A DNA stretch of 64,000 nucleotides, taken from positions 25,819 to 89,818 of the forward strand of contig JAFLSK010000004.1 of assembly GCA_022510945.1 (NCBI GenBank). The letters run 5' to 3'. The position numbers and the translations under genes are program-made. Source of the stretch: Ruminococcus sp. (GTDB taxonomy: Bacteria > Bacillota > Clostridia > Oscillospirales > Acutalibacteraceae). The notes below the pieces were generated by a model, which worked only from the letters and a program-made list of their open reading frames with translations, was not told the origin of the DNA and did no database searches. Below, one piece after another: positions 1-9,437 of this stretch. Positions within the stretch are counted from its first letter, which is position 1. Every line of letters begins with the position of its first letter.

Positions 1-653
1 TCGGCAACCTTGTAGTTAGCAACGCCGATGTCCATACATACAGCCTCAACTGCACCGGACTCAAGGTTTAAGAGAGCTGTCTCGTAGCTCGGAATCTGCT
101 GAAGTTCCTTGAAGGAAGCGCAAAGCTTCTTGTTTTCGTCTGTAACGTCGTCGCCTGCGAGAGCTGCAAGAGCGGATGAATCCGACTGAACTGCAACAGT
201 CTTGCCTGCGAGGTCGTCGAGAGACTTGATGTCGGAGTCAGTATTTACTACAACAACCTGAGAATTGTCGATGTACGGCTTTGACCAAGTATAATCGTCC
301 TCACGGCCGTTGATTGTGAAGCCGTTCCAGATGCAGTTTATTGTGCCGGAGTTGAGCTCCATATCCTTGCTGTCCCAATCGATGGGCTGCTTAACGAGCT
401 CCCAGCCTAAGCGGTTGCAAACCTCCTGAGCGAGGTCGAGGTCGAATCCTGTGTATTCGCCGTCCTTATCCTTATAGCCGTACGGAGGAAATTCAGCGTC
501 GAAGCCTACTGTGAGCGTCTTTCCGCCGTCCTCTGTTACGGTAGCTGCCTCTACGTCTGATGTTGTAGAAGTGTCAGTTGTGTTGCCGCAGCCCGCGAAG
601 ATTACTGTAACAGCGAGCATAGCAACAAGTAATAATGCTAATGTTCTTTTCAT
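1..653 (-). CDS. Amino-acid ABC transporter substrate-binding lipoprotein, C-terminus off the left edge
   Basis: Read on the minus strand: MKRTLALLLVAMLAVTVIFAGCGNTT (lipobox) then GFDAEFPPYGYKDKDGEYTGFDLDLAQEVCNRLGW, typical of SBP family 3. Not in the ORF track because it is open at the window edge. Confidence 0.9.
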   Translation of the reverse strand, partial: MKRTLALLLVAMLAVTVIFAGCGNTTDTSTTSDVEAATVTEDGGKTLTVGFDAEFPPYGYKDKDGEYTGFDLDLAQEVCNRLGWELVKQPIDWDSKDMELNSGTINCIWNGFTINGREDDYTWSKPYIDNSQVVVVNTDSDIKSLDDLAGKTVAVQSDSSALAALAGDDVTDENKKLCASFKELQQIPSYETALLNLESGAVEAVCMDIGVANYKVA

Positions 654-804
654 AATTTGCACCTCTTTAAAATTTTTGAGCAAACTTATTTTAGCACATC
701 ATCACGCTAAAGTCAATCATTAATATTTAAGTTTTTAATTTATATATTGCGACAATAAGCCAAATTTGGTAGAATAAAGGTACACTGATGAAAGGAAGTC
801 GGCT

Positions 805-1638
805 ATGTTACCTATAATTCGGGTTTTCGGCTTAGGGCTGAGCACATACGGAATATGCACTGCAGTCGGTCTGCTGCTTATGGGCGTAGTGGCGTTAATT
901 CTCGGCAGGCGTTATGGGATAAAGCCCGAGGACATTGTTTTCGGCGAGATTATTGCCCTTGTAGGAGCATTCTTTGGCGCGCACATTCTGTTCGGGCTTA
1001 CAAACCTCGGCGATATAATACACTACCTCCAAAGGTACATAGACGGCAATAAGGACTTCGGCTACCTTATCAGAATTTTTCAGGTGTACGTCGGCGGAAT
1101 GGTTTTCTACGGCGGACTGCTCGGCGCGCTCGGATTCGGCACGCTCTACTGCCGCGTAAGAAAAATCAACACCGAAAGCTTCAGCGACTGCTTTGCCGTC
1201 GGGATTCCGCTGTTCCACTGCTTTGGACGGCTCGGCTGCTTTCTCAGCGGTTGCTGCTACGGAATAGAAAGCGACGTCGGCTTCACCGCAACCCACGCGA
1301 TAGTCAAAAGCTGTAATTATGTCAACCGTTTCCCCGTTCAGCTGCTCGAAAGCGCGTTGAATCTCATTATTTTTTCTGTTCTGCTTGTATTATTCCGAAA
1401 AAGAATTTTAACTTGCAAATTGATTTACGCTTACCTGATTATGTACAGTGTTTTGCGTTTCTTTGACGAATTTCTGCGCGGCGACGTCTACCGCGGGATA
1501 TACTTCGGGCTTTCAACGAGTCAGTGGATCAGCATTGTGCTCTTTGTAATAAGTTTGATTTTAATTCTTAAAAAGAATAATTATGTGTGCGATTCTAAAA
1601 ATATAATTCCAAATCAGAATTATAACGCAGCACTATAA
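805..1638 (+). CDS. lgt: Prolipoprotein diacylglyceryl transferase
   Basis: 277 aa multi-TM protein with VFYGGLLGA and HCFGRLGCFLSGCCYG signatures of Lgt. Confidence 0.9.
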   Translation: MLPIIRVFGLGLSTYGICTAVGLLLMGVVALILGRRYGIKPEDIVFGEIIALVGAFFGAHILFGLTNLGDIIHYLQRYIDGNKDFGYLIRIFQVYVGGMVFYGGLLGALGFGTLYCRVRKINTESFSDCFAVGIPLFHCFGRLGCFLSGCCYGIESDVGFTATHAIVKSCNYVNRFPVQLLESALNLIIFSVLLVLFRKRILTCKLIYAYLIMYSVLRFFDEFLRGDVYRGIYFGLSTSQWISIVLFVISLILILKKNNYVCDSKNIIPNQNYNAAL

Positions 1639-1663
1639 TGATAAAATAATTGTCGGTGATACT

Positions 1664-2047
1664 ATGAAAAAATGCGACTACTGTGCTAAAGAAATCAGCT
1701 ACTTCGAGCAATACTGCTGTGACGAATGTCAGAAAAATGCTATCGGATTCTACGATATGCAGGAAAAATTTACAAAGATATTTTCCGTAATAAACGGAAT
1801 CTGCGTTTTCGCAATTCCTGTCGGGCTGTTTGTGTTCTCGTTTACAGCCAAACTCGGCTTTACTATGATTGCGCTCGCGACGCTTATTCTCGGCGTTACG
1901 ATAATGCTTCTGCCGTTTCCGGTCGAGAATATGATAAGCACAATGAAGATAAAAAAGGCCGTCAAGGTAACGCGCATAATCGGACTCGCGCTGGCGATAA
2001 TCGGGATTGTGCTTTTAATCGCCGATATTATATTATTTTTTATCTGA
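1664..2047 (+). CDS. Small membrane protein with N-terminal Cys-rich motif
   Basis: CDYCAKEISYFEQYCCDEC followed by three hydrophobic segments. Confidence 0.6.
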   Translation: MKKCDYCAKEISYFEQYCCDECQKNAIGFYDMQEKFTKIFSVINGICVFAIPVGLFVFSFTAKLGFTMIALATLILGVTIMLLPFPVENMISTMKIKKAVKVTRIIGLALAIIGIVLLIADIILFFI

Positions 2048-2122
2048 AAAATTTAAAAAACACGAATAAAAAAACCTCCTTCGGTCAACAATAATGTAGA
2101 CCATATAAAGGAGGTTAATTTT

Positions 2123-2347
2123 ATGTTGGACAGAATCGCACTTATTATTTCTATCATCGGCGGACTTAACTGGGGACTTGTCGGCATTTTCCAGTTCGAC
2201 CTCGTTGCATTTATCTGCGGCGGTCAGACGGGAATTATCAGCAGGATTATCTATATCCTCGTAGGTCTTGCGGCAATCTGGTGCATTTCTCTTTTGTTCA
2301 GAGAGAACGAATCCTACGACGACAACAAGGTAGGAACTCACGCCTGA
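2123..2347 (+). CDS. DUF378-like small membrane protein
   Basis: LDRIALIISIIGGLNWGLVGIFQFDLVA; RBS aaaggaggt upstream. Confidence 0.8.
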   Translation: MLDRIALIISIIGGLNWGLVGIFQFDLVAFICGGQTGIISRIIYILVGLAAIWCISLLFRENESYDDNKVGTHA

Positions 2348-2364
2348 AGATAGATTTTTCAGCG

Positions 2365-2397
2365 AAAAAGCGCCCTTTCGGGCGCCTTTTTGTTTTT
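2365..2397. terminator. Intrinsic terminator between convergent genes
   Basis: AAAAAGCGCCC-TTTC-GGGCGCCTTTTT. Confidence 0.8.
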
Positions 2398-2399
2398 TA

Positions 2400-3605
2400 T
2401 TAAAGTGCTTCTACAATAGCCTTTGTGTCTCTTGCGATAACTAACTCTTCGTTTGTAGCCACGAGCTCAACTCTTATCTTGGAGTTGTCTGAGGAGAGAA
2501 CACCCTCGTTACCGTGGATACAAGCCTCGTTACGAGCGTCGTCGATTTCAACGCCGATTGCCTTAAGGTATTCGCAGACCTTCTTACGCAGTGCGGGCTG
2601 ATTCTCGCCGAGACCGGCTGTAAACACGATACCGTCGCAGCCGCCGAGTGCTACATAGTACGCGCCGACGTACTTCGCAATCTGGTAGTAGAGCATATCG
2701 TGTGTAAGCTTTGCGCGCGGGTTGCCTGCTGCCTCAGCAGCAGCGATGTCGCGGTCATCGCTCGAAACGCCGGAAATACCGAGCATACCGGATTTCTTGT
2801 TGAGGACGGCGTCCATCTCTGCGGGAGTGAGGTTCTCCTTCTCCTCGATGAATGTAACGACAGACGGGTCGAGCGAGCCCGAGCGTGTGCCCATCATAAA
2901 GCCGTCGAGCGGAGTAAGACCCATCGTGGTGTCGATAACCTTGCCGCCGTCGATAGCGGTGATTGAGGAGCCGTTGCCGATATGGCAGGTGATAAGCTTG
3001 AGGTCCTTTATATCTTTACCCATTCTCTTAGCCATCTCTGTGCTTACAAAGCGGTGAGACGTTCCGTGGAAGCCGTAGCGGCGAACACCGTACTTCTCGT
3101 AGTACTCGTAAGGAATAGCGTACATATATGCTTTCTCGGGCATTGTGCTGTGGAATGCTGTGTCGAATACTGCAATCTGCGGTGTGTCCGCGCCGAACAC
3201 TTCCTGACTTGAGAGGATACCCTGAATATTTGCAGGGTTATGGAGCGGAGCAAGAGGCGAGAACTTCTCAACCTCAGCGATAACCTCGGGAGTAACGAGA
3301 CAGGACTCGTGGAAGGTGCTGCCGCCCTGTACTACACGGTGACCTACCGCGCTGACCTCGGAAAGGTTCTTGATTACGCCGACCTCAGGGTCGAGGAGCA
3401 TATTCTTAACCTCTGTGAATGCTACAGCGTGGTCGGGAATAGCAACCTCCTTCTTGAGGTTTGCAGAATCAGTCTTGTAGCCGATACAGGAGCCTTCGCC
3501 GCCGATGCGCTCGCAGTTACCTTTTGCGAGAACTTTCTCGCCATCCATATCGATAAGTTGGTACTTCAGCGATGAGCTACCCGCGTTAATAACAAGAATT
3601 TTCAT
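2400..3605 (-). CDS. ackA: Acetate kinase
   Basis: MKILVINAGSSSLKYQLID; HGTSHRFVS; TCHIGNGSS; full length. Confidence 0.97.
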   Translation of the reverse strand: MKILVINAGSSSLKYQLIDMDGEKVLAKGNCERIGGEGSCIGYKTDSANLKKEVAIPDHAVAFTEVKNMLLDPEVGVIKNLSEVSAVGHRVVQGGSTFHESCLVTPEVIAEVEKFSPLAPLHNPANIQGILSSQEVFGADTPQIAVFDTAFHSTMPEKAYMYAIPYEYYEKYGVRRYGFHGTSHRFVSTEMAKRMGKDIKDLKLITCHIGNGSSITAIDGGKVIDTTMGLTPLDGFMMGTRSGSLDPSVVTFIEEKENLTPAEMDAVLNKKSGMLGISGVSSDDRDIAAAEAAGNPRAKLTHDMLYYQIAKYVGAYYVALGGCDGIVFTAGLGENQPALRKKVCEYLKAIGVEIDDARNEACIHGNEGVLSSDNSKIRVELVATNEELVIARDTKAIVEAL

Positions 3606-3744
3606 TGTTTTGTCCCCTTCTATTGAATAGATTTTAAAATTATAATATAATATTACAAATCATATTATAAACCATCAAAAAAATTTTTCAAGTTATTTTA
3701 GATATTTATTGAAAAAATATGTAATTTTCGGAGGTGTGGTCAGT

Positions 3745-4896
3745 ATGAAAGCCTCGGCGATTATTTGCGAATACAATCCGTTTCACAATGGTCATAAGTT
3801 TCTTATTGAGAGCGTGGAAAGCCGCACGGATAACGCTGTCGTCGCGATTATGAGCGGCAGTTTCACCCAGCGTGGAGACGTAGCGATTTTTGATAAATTC
3901 AGTCGCGCCGCGACCGCTGTCAGAAACGGCGCGGATTTGGTGATTGAGTTGCCTACCGTATACTCGGTGAGCTCAGCGCAGAATTTTGCGAGAGCGGGTG
4001 TCCGGATTGCCGCTGCACTCGGGTGCACGGACGAGCTGTGCTTTGGCGCGGAGGACGATATTGAACTACTTAAAAAAGCGGCGGAGATGTTTTATGACGA
4101 CAGTTTCAACGAGCGTATAAAGCGCAATATGGATGACGGCGACTACTATCCGCAAGCGGTGAGCAAGGCTGCCGCCGAACTCGCGCCCGAGCTCGGGGAC
4201 GTACTGGCTAAGCCGAACAATATCCTCGCGGTCGAGTACATAAAGGCGTTAAGAAACACGGACATACAACCCTTCGCCGCTCGGCGCAAGGGCGCGTCCC
4301 ACGATACCGACGAGATTAGCGAAGGTATTGCAAGCGCGAGCAAAATTCGGAAAATGATTCTAAGCGGCGAAAAAGTCGACGACCTTATACCGGAGACCGA
4401 CCTCAGCCACCCCGCAGATATAAATAGATTCGAGAGCCAAATTCTATACAGGCTAAGAACAATGAACAAAACGGAGTTATCGCTTCTTCCCGACGTAAGC
4501 GAGGGGCTCGAGAACAGGCTTTATGACGCTATCCGCTCGTCAAAAACTGTTGATGAACTGATTTATAAAGTGAAAACAAAACGCTACACGCACGCGAGGT
4601 TGAGGCGAGTTATAATCGCCGCATTTCTGAATATAAACGCAGATATGCCGAAGGTGCCTGTACCCTACCTTCGCGTACTCGCGATGAACAACAAGGGCGC
4701 GGAGTTGCTCGGCGCGGTAAAGCAGAACGGAAAGTTGCCGCTGATTACGAACGTTGCGGACGGTTACGGAAGGCTTGACGGAAAGGCAAGGGAAATTTTT
4801 GACATAGACCTTCGCGCAACCGACCTGCACTCACTCGCGACTGACGAAATACTACCCTGCGGAGAGGATTTCACGAGAGGAATCATCAAAATATAA
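3745..4896 (+). CDS. tmcAL: tRNA(Met) cytidine acetate ligase family / nucleotidyltransferase
   Basis: MKASAIICEYNPFHNGHKFLIE (HIGH-type motif); start chosen at internal ATG 3745 after ggaggtg. Confidence 0.85.
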   Translation: MKASAIICEYNPFHNGHKFLIESVESRTDNAVVAIMSGSFTQRGDVAIFDKFSRAATAVRNGADLVIELPTVYSVSSAQNFARAGVRIAAALGCTDELCFGAEDDIELLKKAAEMFYDDSFNERIKRNMDDGDYYPQAVSKAAAELAPELGDVLAKPNNILAVEYIKALRNTDIQPFAARRKGASHDTDEISEGIASASKIRKMILSGEKVDDLIPETDLSHPADINRFESQILYRLRTMNKTELSLLPDVSEGLENRLYDAIRSSKTVDELIYKVKTKRYTHARLRRVIIAAFLNINADMPKVPVPYLRVLAMNNKGAELLGAVKQNGKLPLITNVADGYGRLDGKAREIFDIDLRATDLHSLATDEILPCGEDFTRGIIKI

Positions 4897-4909
4897 CTAA
4901 CAAACAACA

Positions 4910-4950
4910 AAGCCGTTGCACGACCTTTTGGTTATGCAACGGCTTAATTT
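4910..4950. terminator. Intrinsic terminator between tmcAL and alaS
   Basis: AAGCCGTTGCA ... TGCAACGGCTT followed by AATTTT. Confidence 0.75.
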
Positions 4951-4958
4951 TATTAACT

Positions 4959-7586
4959 TTACAGGTTTTCTTTAACTATATCTTTTACGGACCCGAGCGC
5001 CTCGTCTACCTTGCTTAAGTCCTTAGCACCGGCCATAGCCATATCGGGCTTACCGCCGCCGTTACCGCCTGTAAGCTGAGCAACAGCCTTTACGATTTTA
5101 CCCGCGTTGAGACCGAGCGCGAGCGCGTCCTTACCTACGCGGCACGCGAACGTAGCCTTTTCGCCGTTTTGCGCGCAGAGTACGATAACCATTTTCTGAT
5201 TCTTGCTCACACACATATCGGTCAAATCGCGGAGCTGGTCACCCTGAACATCCTTGACGGAATTTACAACAACGGTCACACCGTCGACGTCCACAGCGTT
5301 CGCGATAATGCTATCAACCTTAGAGAACGCAAGTTTGCTGTTAAGCGCGGCAATCTGTCTGTCCTTCTCCTTGAGTTCCTCGGCAATCTTCACCGCCATA
5401 GCCGCGAGGTTACGCGGGTCGGGCAGCTTGAGGGCTGCTGCAGCGTCGCCGATAAGGTTAATCATTGTGTTTGTGTAGTCGAGCACGTTTTTGCCGGTAA
5501 GCGCCTCGATACGTCTTACGCCTGCGGCTACAGAGCCCTCCTGACGGATTTTGAACAGTCCGAGCTTCGCGGTGTTGTCAACGTGAGTACCGCCGCACAA
5601 CTCAATCGAGAACTCGCCCGCCTTTACCACACGGACAACGTCGCCGTACTTCTCGCCGAACAACGCCATAGCGCCGAGCTTTTTAGCCTCGTCGATAGGC
5701 ATTTCGAGCGTGTCGACCTTTATGTCATCGAGGATAACGCGGTTAACAAGCTGCTCAACCTCAACAATCTGCTTAGCAGTCATAGCCTCAAAATGAGTAA
5801 AATCAAAGCGGAAGTAGTCGTCCGTTACAAGCTGTCCCGCCTGCTCAACGTGAGTGCCGAGAACCTGTCTCAAAGCCGCCTGGAGCAGGTGAGCCGCGGT
5901 GTGGTTGCGGCGGATTGCTCCGCGGCGTTCAACGTCGATAGAAAGCTTTACGCTGTCGCCGACCGTGAGAGCACCGTTCTGCACCGTCACAGCGTGGAGG
6001 AAAATTCCCTGAGCGTCTTTTGTGGTATTGTCGACAGTTATAGTGGCGTTATCAGTCGTGATTTCGCCCGTGTCGCCTACCTGACCGCCCGACTCAGCGT
6101 AGAACGGAGTTTTGTCTACAACAACAATCGCGCTCTCGCCCTCTGTCACCATATCAACTCGCTCGCCGTCGCGGACAACAGCGAGAACCTTGCCCTCTGC
6201 CTCGTTTTCGGTATATCCTACAAACTCAGTGGCGACAATATCGGAAAGGTCGGTGGAATCGGAAATCCACGCGTCCGCGCCCGCGTTCTTGCGAGCGTCA
6301 CGGCTGCGCTTTTTCTGCTCTGAGAGCAGCTCGCGGAAACGCTCCACGTCGACCTTAATATCGCTTTCCTGAGCAATCTCGCGGGTGAGGTCAATCGGGA
6401 ATCCAAAGGTGTCGTTAAGCTTGAACGCATCCTCTCCCGAGATTGTGGCGTTGACGGTTTTTTCAATTATATCGTTGAGAAGTGCAAGACCCTGGTCAAT
6501 CGTGCGGGAGAAGTTCTCCTCCTCAACCTTTATAAGCTTGGTGATGAAGTCCTGCTTTTCGCGCAGTTCGGGGTATGCGGACTCGTTCTCCCTGATAACC
6601 GTGTCGCAAACCTTGTAGAGGAAGGGCTCGTGGTAGCCAAGAAGCCTTCCGTGGCGCGCTGCGCGACGGAGCAGACGGCGGAGAACGTAGCCTCTACCCT
6701 CGTTCGACGGCATAACTCCGTCGGCAATCATAAACGAAGTCGAGCGGATATGGTCGGTGATAACGCGCAGAGAAATGTCAGTCTTTTCGCTTTCGCCGTA
6801 CTTCACGCCGACAATATCGGAGATGTGCTTCATAATATTCTGAACAGTGTCAACTAAGAAAAGGTTGTCCACGCCCTGCATTACGCACGCGAGGCGCTCG
6901 AGTCCCATACCCGTGTCGATATTCGGGTGCTCGAGGGGAGTGTAGTTGTTCTTTCCGTCGTTGTCAAACTGCGTAAATACGAGGTTCCATACCTCCATAT
7001 AGCGGTCGCAGTCGCAGCCTACCTTACAGGTCGGCTTGCCGCAGCCGTGCTCCTCACCGCGGTCGTAGTAAATCTCGGAGCAGGGTCCGCACGGGCCGCT
7101 GCCGTGTTCCCAGAAGTTGTCCGCCTTACCGAGGCGTACCATATGGCTCTCCTCAACTCCTACCATCTTAGTCCATATATCATAAGCCTCGTCATCGTCC
7201 TGATAGACGGACACAAACAGCTTTTCCTTCGGGATTTCGAGCACCTCGGTGAAGAACTCCCACGCCCACGCGGTCGCCTCTTTCTTGAAGTAGTCTCCGA
7301 ACGAGAAGTTGCCGAGCATCTCAAAATATGTTCCGTGGCGGTCGGTAATACCTACCTCCTCAATGTCGGGGGTACGGATACATTTCTGGCAGGTAGTTAC
7401 CCTTGTTTTAGGCGGTGTAATCTCGCCTGTAAAATACTTTTTCATCGGAGCCATTCCGCTGTTGATAAGCAGAAGGCTCTTGTCGTCCTTAGGAATAAGC
7501 GGGAACGACGGAAGTCTTAAACATCCCTTGCTCTCCATAAAAGACAAGAATTTTTCTCTCAGTTCGTTAAGTCCTGTCCACTGCAT
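4959..7586 (-). CDS. alaS: Alanyl-tRNA synthetase
   Basis: WTGLNELREKFLSFMESKGCLRLPSFPLIPKDDKSLLLINSGMAPMKKYFTG; C-terminal SELCGGTHV-type motif. Start set at ATG 7586; an in-frame TTG at 7613 is also possible. Confidence 0.97.
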   Translation of the reverse strand: MQWTGLNELREKFLSFMESKGCLRLPSFPLIPKDDKSLLLINSGMAPMKKYFTGEITPPKTRVTTCQKCIRTPDIEEVGITDRHGTYFEMLGNFSFGDYFKKEATAWAWEFFTEVLEIPKEKLFVSVYQDDDEAYDIWTKMVGVEESHMVRLGKADNFWEHGSGPCGPCSEIYYDRGEEHGCGKPTCKVGCDCDRYMEVWNLVFTQFDNDGKNNYTPLEHPNIDTGMGLERLACVMQGVDNLFLVDTVQNIMKHISDIVGVKYGESEKTDISLRVITDHIRSTSFMIADGVMPSNEGRGYVLRRLLRRAARHGRLLGYHEPFLYKVCDTVIRENESAYPELREKQDFITKLIKVEEENFSRTIDQGLALLNDIIEKTVNATISGEDAFKLNDTFGFPIDLTREIAQESDIKVDVERFRELLSEQKKRSRDARKNAGADAWISDSTDLSDIVATEFVGYTENEAEGKVLAVVRDGERVDMVTEGESAIVVVDKTPFYAESGGQVGDTGEITTDNATITVDNTTKDAQGIFLHAVTVQNGALTVGDSVKLSIDVERRGAIRRNHTAAHLLQAALRQVLGTHVEQAGQLVTDDYFRFDFTHFEAMTAKQIVEVEQLVNRVILDDIKVDTLEMPIDEAKKLGAMALFGEKYGDVVRVVKAGEFSIELCGGTHVDNTAKLGLFKIRQEGSVAAGVRRIEALTGKNVLDYTNTMINLIGDAAAALKLPDPRNLAAMAVKIAEELKEKDRQIAALNSKLAFSKVDSIIANAVDVDGVTVVVNSVKDVQGDQLRDLTDMCVSKNQKMVIVLCAQNGEKATFACRVGKDALALGLNAGKIVKAVAQLTGGNGGGKPDMAMAGAKDLSKVDEALGSVKDIVKENL

Positions 7587-7749
7587 AAATTTCCATAGCC
7601 TTTCCGCCCACAAAAATATAAGTTTACATTTCCTACAACCTTACCGTGGGCGGATAAGGCGTAAATGGAAATTTCAGCCATCGCTCGTTGCCGCTTGCGG
7701 CAAACTGAGCGGGCAATACAAATCGAATTAGTGTGATTTTTCACACTAT
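7587..7749 (-). repeat. Interspersed structured repeat, type A copy 1
   Basis: ~163 bp matching 9267-9432: long inverted arms (aaatttccat/atggaaattt), core hairpin CGCTCGTTGCCGCTTGCGGCAAACTGAGCG, and hairpin AGTGTGATTTTTCACACT. Confidence 0.85.
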
Positions 7750-7779
7750 CTCTCCTTAAATTAAATACATTAAATAAAA

Positions 7780-8010
7780 ATAGGCCCTTGTCCCGTAAAT
7801 GGGACAAGAGCATTCTCCTGCGGTACCACCCAAATTGACGGCATAGCCGCCCACTCGTGCTGTCCTTAACGCGGACTTACGTTGTGCTTAGTCACACAAG
7901 GCTCGGGAGTAGCTGCAAGGGATTGCTTAAAGTCTCGCACCATCCGACTTTTCTCTTGGAAGCAACTTGTCCTCGCTCGTTCCGTCACAGCCGATTTTTA
8001 TTATCGCTAA
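7780..8010 (-). promoter_or_regulatory. T-box riboswitch leader (alanine) of alaS
   Basis: On the minus strand GGGTGGTACCGCAGGAGA (T-box motif), then terminator hairpin CTTGTCCCATTTACGGGACAAGGGCC-TATTTTT. Confidence 0.9.
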
Positions 8011-8012
8011 AT

Positions 8013-8041
8013 ATTATAAAACTTCGTTCTCAGCTTGTCAA
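8013..8041 (-). promoter_or_regulatory. Promoter of the alaS T-box leader
   Basis: Minus strand TTGACA-N17-TATAAT. Confidence 0.85.
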
Positions 8042-8048
8042 GAGTTCA

Positions 8049-9263
8049 TTAAGAAATCCTGCGTTTTCTGAGTACGCTGCCCTCGGGGATAGCCTTATCG
8101 GAAATCATAGTCAAAGTCTCCTTCGCGTGTGGAGCGCTCTCGACCTCTATTCCCTGCTCGTTAATAAGCTTTTTGCACTTTACATTAAACGGAATACCGC
8201 TCGGCGGAAGAACGTCGAGAGTATCGCCGACGAAGAACTTATTACGCTGTGTGATTTCGCACTCTGTGCCGCCCTTTTCACAAAACGCCACGACATCGTA
8301 GTGGCGTATGTAGCCGCCGTTGTCGGTTACCTGTCCCGGCTCTGTACCGAAGAAAAAGCCCGTGTTATAGTCGCGGTGGCTGATTTTCTCGGTCTCCTCG
8401 CGTATCCAATCGGGCAGAACAAAGCCCTCGGGATTTTTTATATATTCATTGAGCGCGTGGCGGTAAGCATTCGTAATCACGGCAACGTAGTAACTCGACT
8501 TCGCCCTACCCTCAATCTTAAAGCTTGAGATTCCCGCCTTTACAAGCTCGGGAATATGCTCAATCATACACAAATCGCGCGAGTTGTAGAGGAATGTGCC
8601 CTGCTCGTTTTCCTCAACGGGGAAATACTGCCCCTCGCGGTTCTGCTCGAAGAGGTGATACTTCCAGCGACACGGCTGGGTACAGTCGCCGCGGTTTGCG
8701 TCACGCCCTGTCATATAGCTTGATATAAGGCACCGACCGGAAAACGACACACACATCGCACCGTGCACAAAGGTCTCAATTTCAAGTTCCTTCGGCGTTT
8801 TCGCGCGAAGTGTTGAGATTTCCTCGAGAGAAAGCTCACGCGCAAGCACAACCCTAGATGCGCCGAGGTCGTACAGAGTCCTCGCGGTGGCATAGTTCGT
8901 GACACCAGCCTGAGTCGAGACGTGAAGCGAAACGTTCGGAGCGTATTTTTTTGCAAGCTCCATAACGCCGATGTCAGCGATGATAAACGCGTCAACGCCG
9001 GCGTCCTGCGCCGTTTCCAGAAACTCGGGCAGAGCAGATAACTCGCCGTTTCGCGGCAAGGTGTTGCACGTCAGGTGCACCTTAACATTATTTTCGTGCG
9101 CAAAATCGCACGCTTTTTTTAATTCATCAGCGCTGAAATTCGCCGAAGCAGTGCGCATACCGAACTGCTTCCCCGCAAGGAAAACAGCGTCCGCGCCAAA
9201 CTTCACGGCAGAGTTCAAGCACTCAAAATCGCCCGCAGGCGCAAGTATTTCAGGTTTAATCAT
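8049..9263 (-). CDS. Peptidase U32 family protein (tRNA hydroxylation TrhP/YrrN-like)
   Basis: MIKPEILAPAGDFECLNSAVKFGADAVFLAGKQFGMR; GRCLISSYMTGRDANRGDCTQPCRW. ORF opens upstream at GTG 9290 inside the repeat. Confidence 0.88.
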   Translation of the reverse strand: MIKPEILAPAGDFECLNSAVKFGADAVFLAGKQFGMRTASANFSADELKKACDFAHENNVKVHLTCNTLPRNGELSALPEFLETAQDAGVDAFIIADIGVMELAKKYAPNVSLHVSTQAGVTNYATARTLYDLGASRVVLARELSLEEISTLRAKTPKELEIETFVHGAMCVSFSGRCLISSYMTGRDANRGDCTQPCRWKYHLFEQNREGQYFPVEENEQGTFLYNSRDLCMIEHIPELVKAGISSFKIEGRAKSSYYVAVITNAYRHALNEYIKNPEGFVLPDWIREETEKISHRDYNTGFFFGTEPGQVTDNGGYIRHYDVVAFCEKGGTECEITQRNKFFVGDTLDVLPPSGIPFNVKCKKLINEQGIEVESAPHAKETLTMISDKAIPEGSVLRKRRIS

Positions 9264-9266
9264 ACT

Positions 9267-9437
9267 AATTCCCATAGCCTTTCCGCCCACAAACAGATAT
9301 TAAAAATTACCTCAACCTTACCGTGGGCGTATAAGGCGTGTATGGGAATTTAGCCATCGCTCGTTGCCGCCTGCGGCAAACTGAGCGGGCAATATAAATC
9401 GGTTTGGATAATAGTGTGATTTTTCACACTATTATCC
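9267..9437 (-). repeat. Interspersed structured repeat, type A copy 2
   Basis: Same layout as 7587-7749; arms aattcccat/atgggaatt; core CGCTCGTTGCCGCCTGCGGCAAACTGAGCG; distal hairpin GGATAATAGTGTGA-TTTT-TCACACTATTATCC. Confidence 0.85.

Noticed and set aside
511-723. 70-aa plus-strand ORF
   Set aside because: Antisense to the start of the substrate-binding lipoprotein gene, whose minus-strand reading is convincing.
5169-6323. 384-aa plus-strand ORF antisense to alaS
   Set aside because: Lies wholly within the strongly supported alaS gene; no recognisable domain or RBS. A shadow ORF from codon bias.
7857-8528. 223-aa plus-strand ORF
   Set aside because: Overlaps the T-box leader and the U32 gene on the opposite strand; composition looks like antisense translation.
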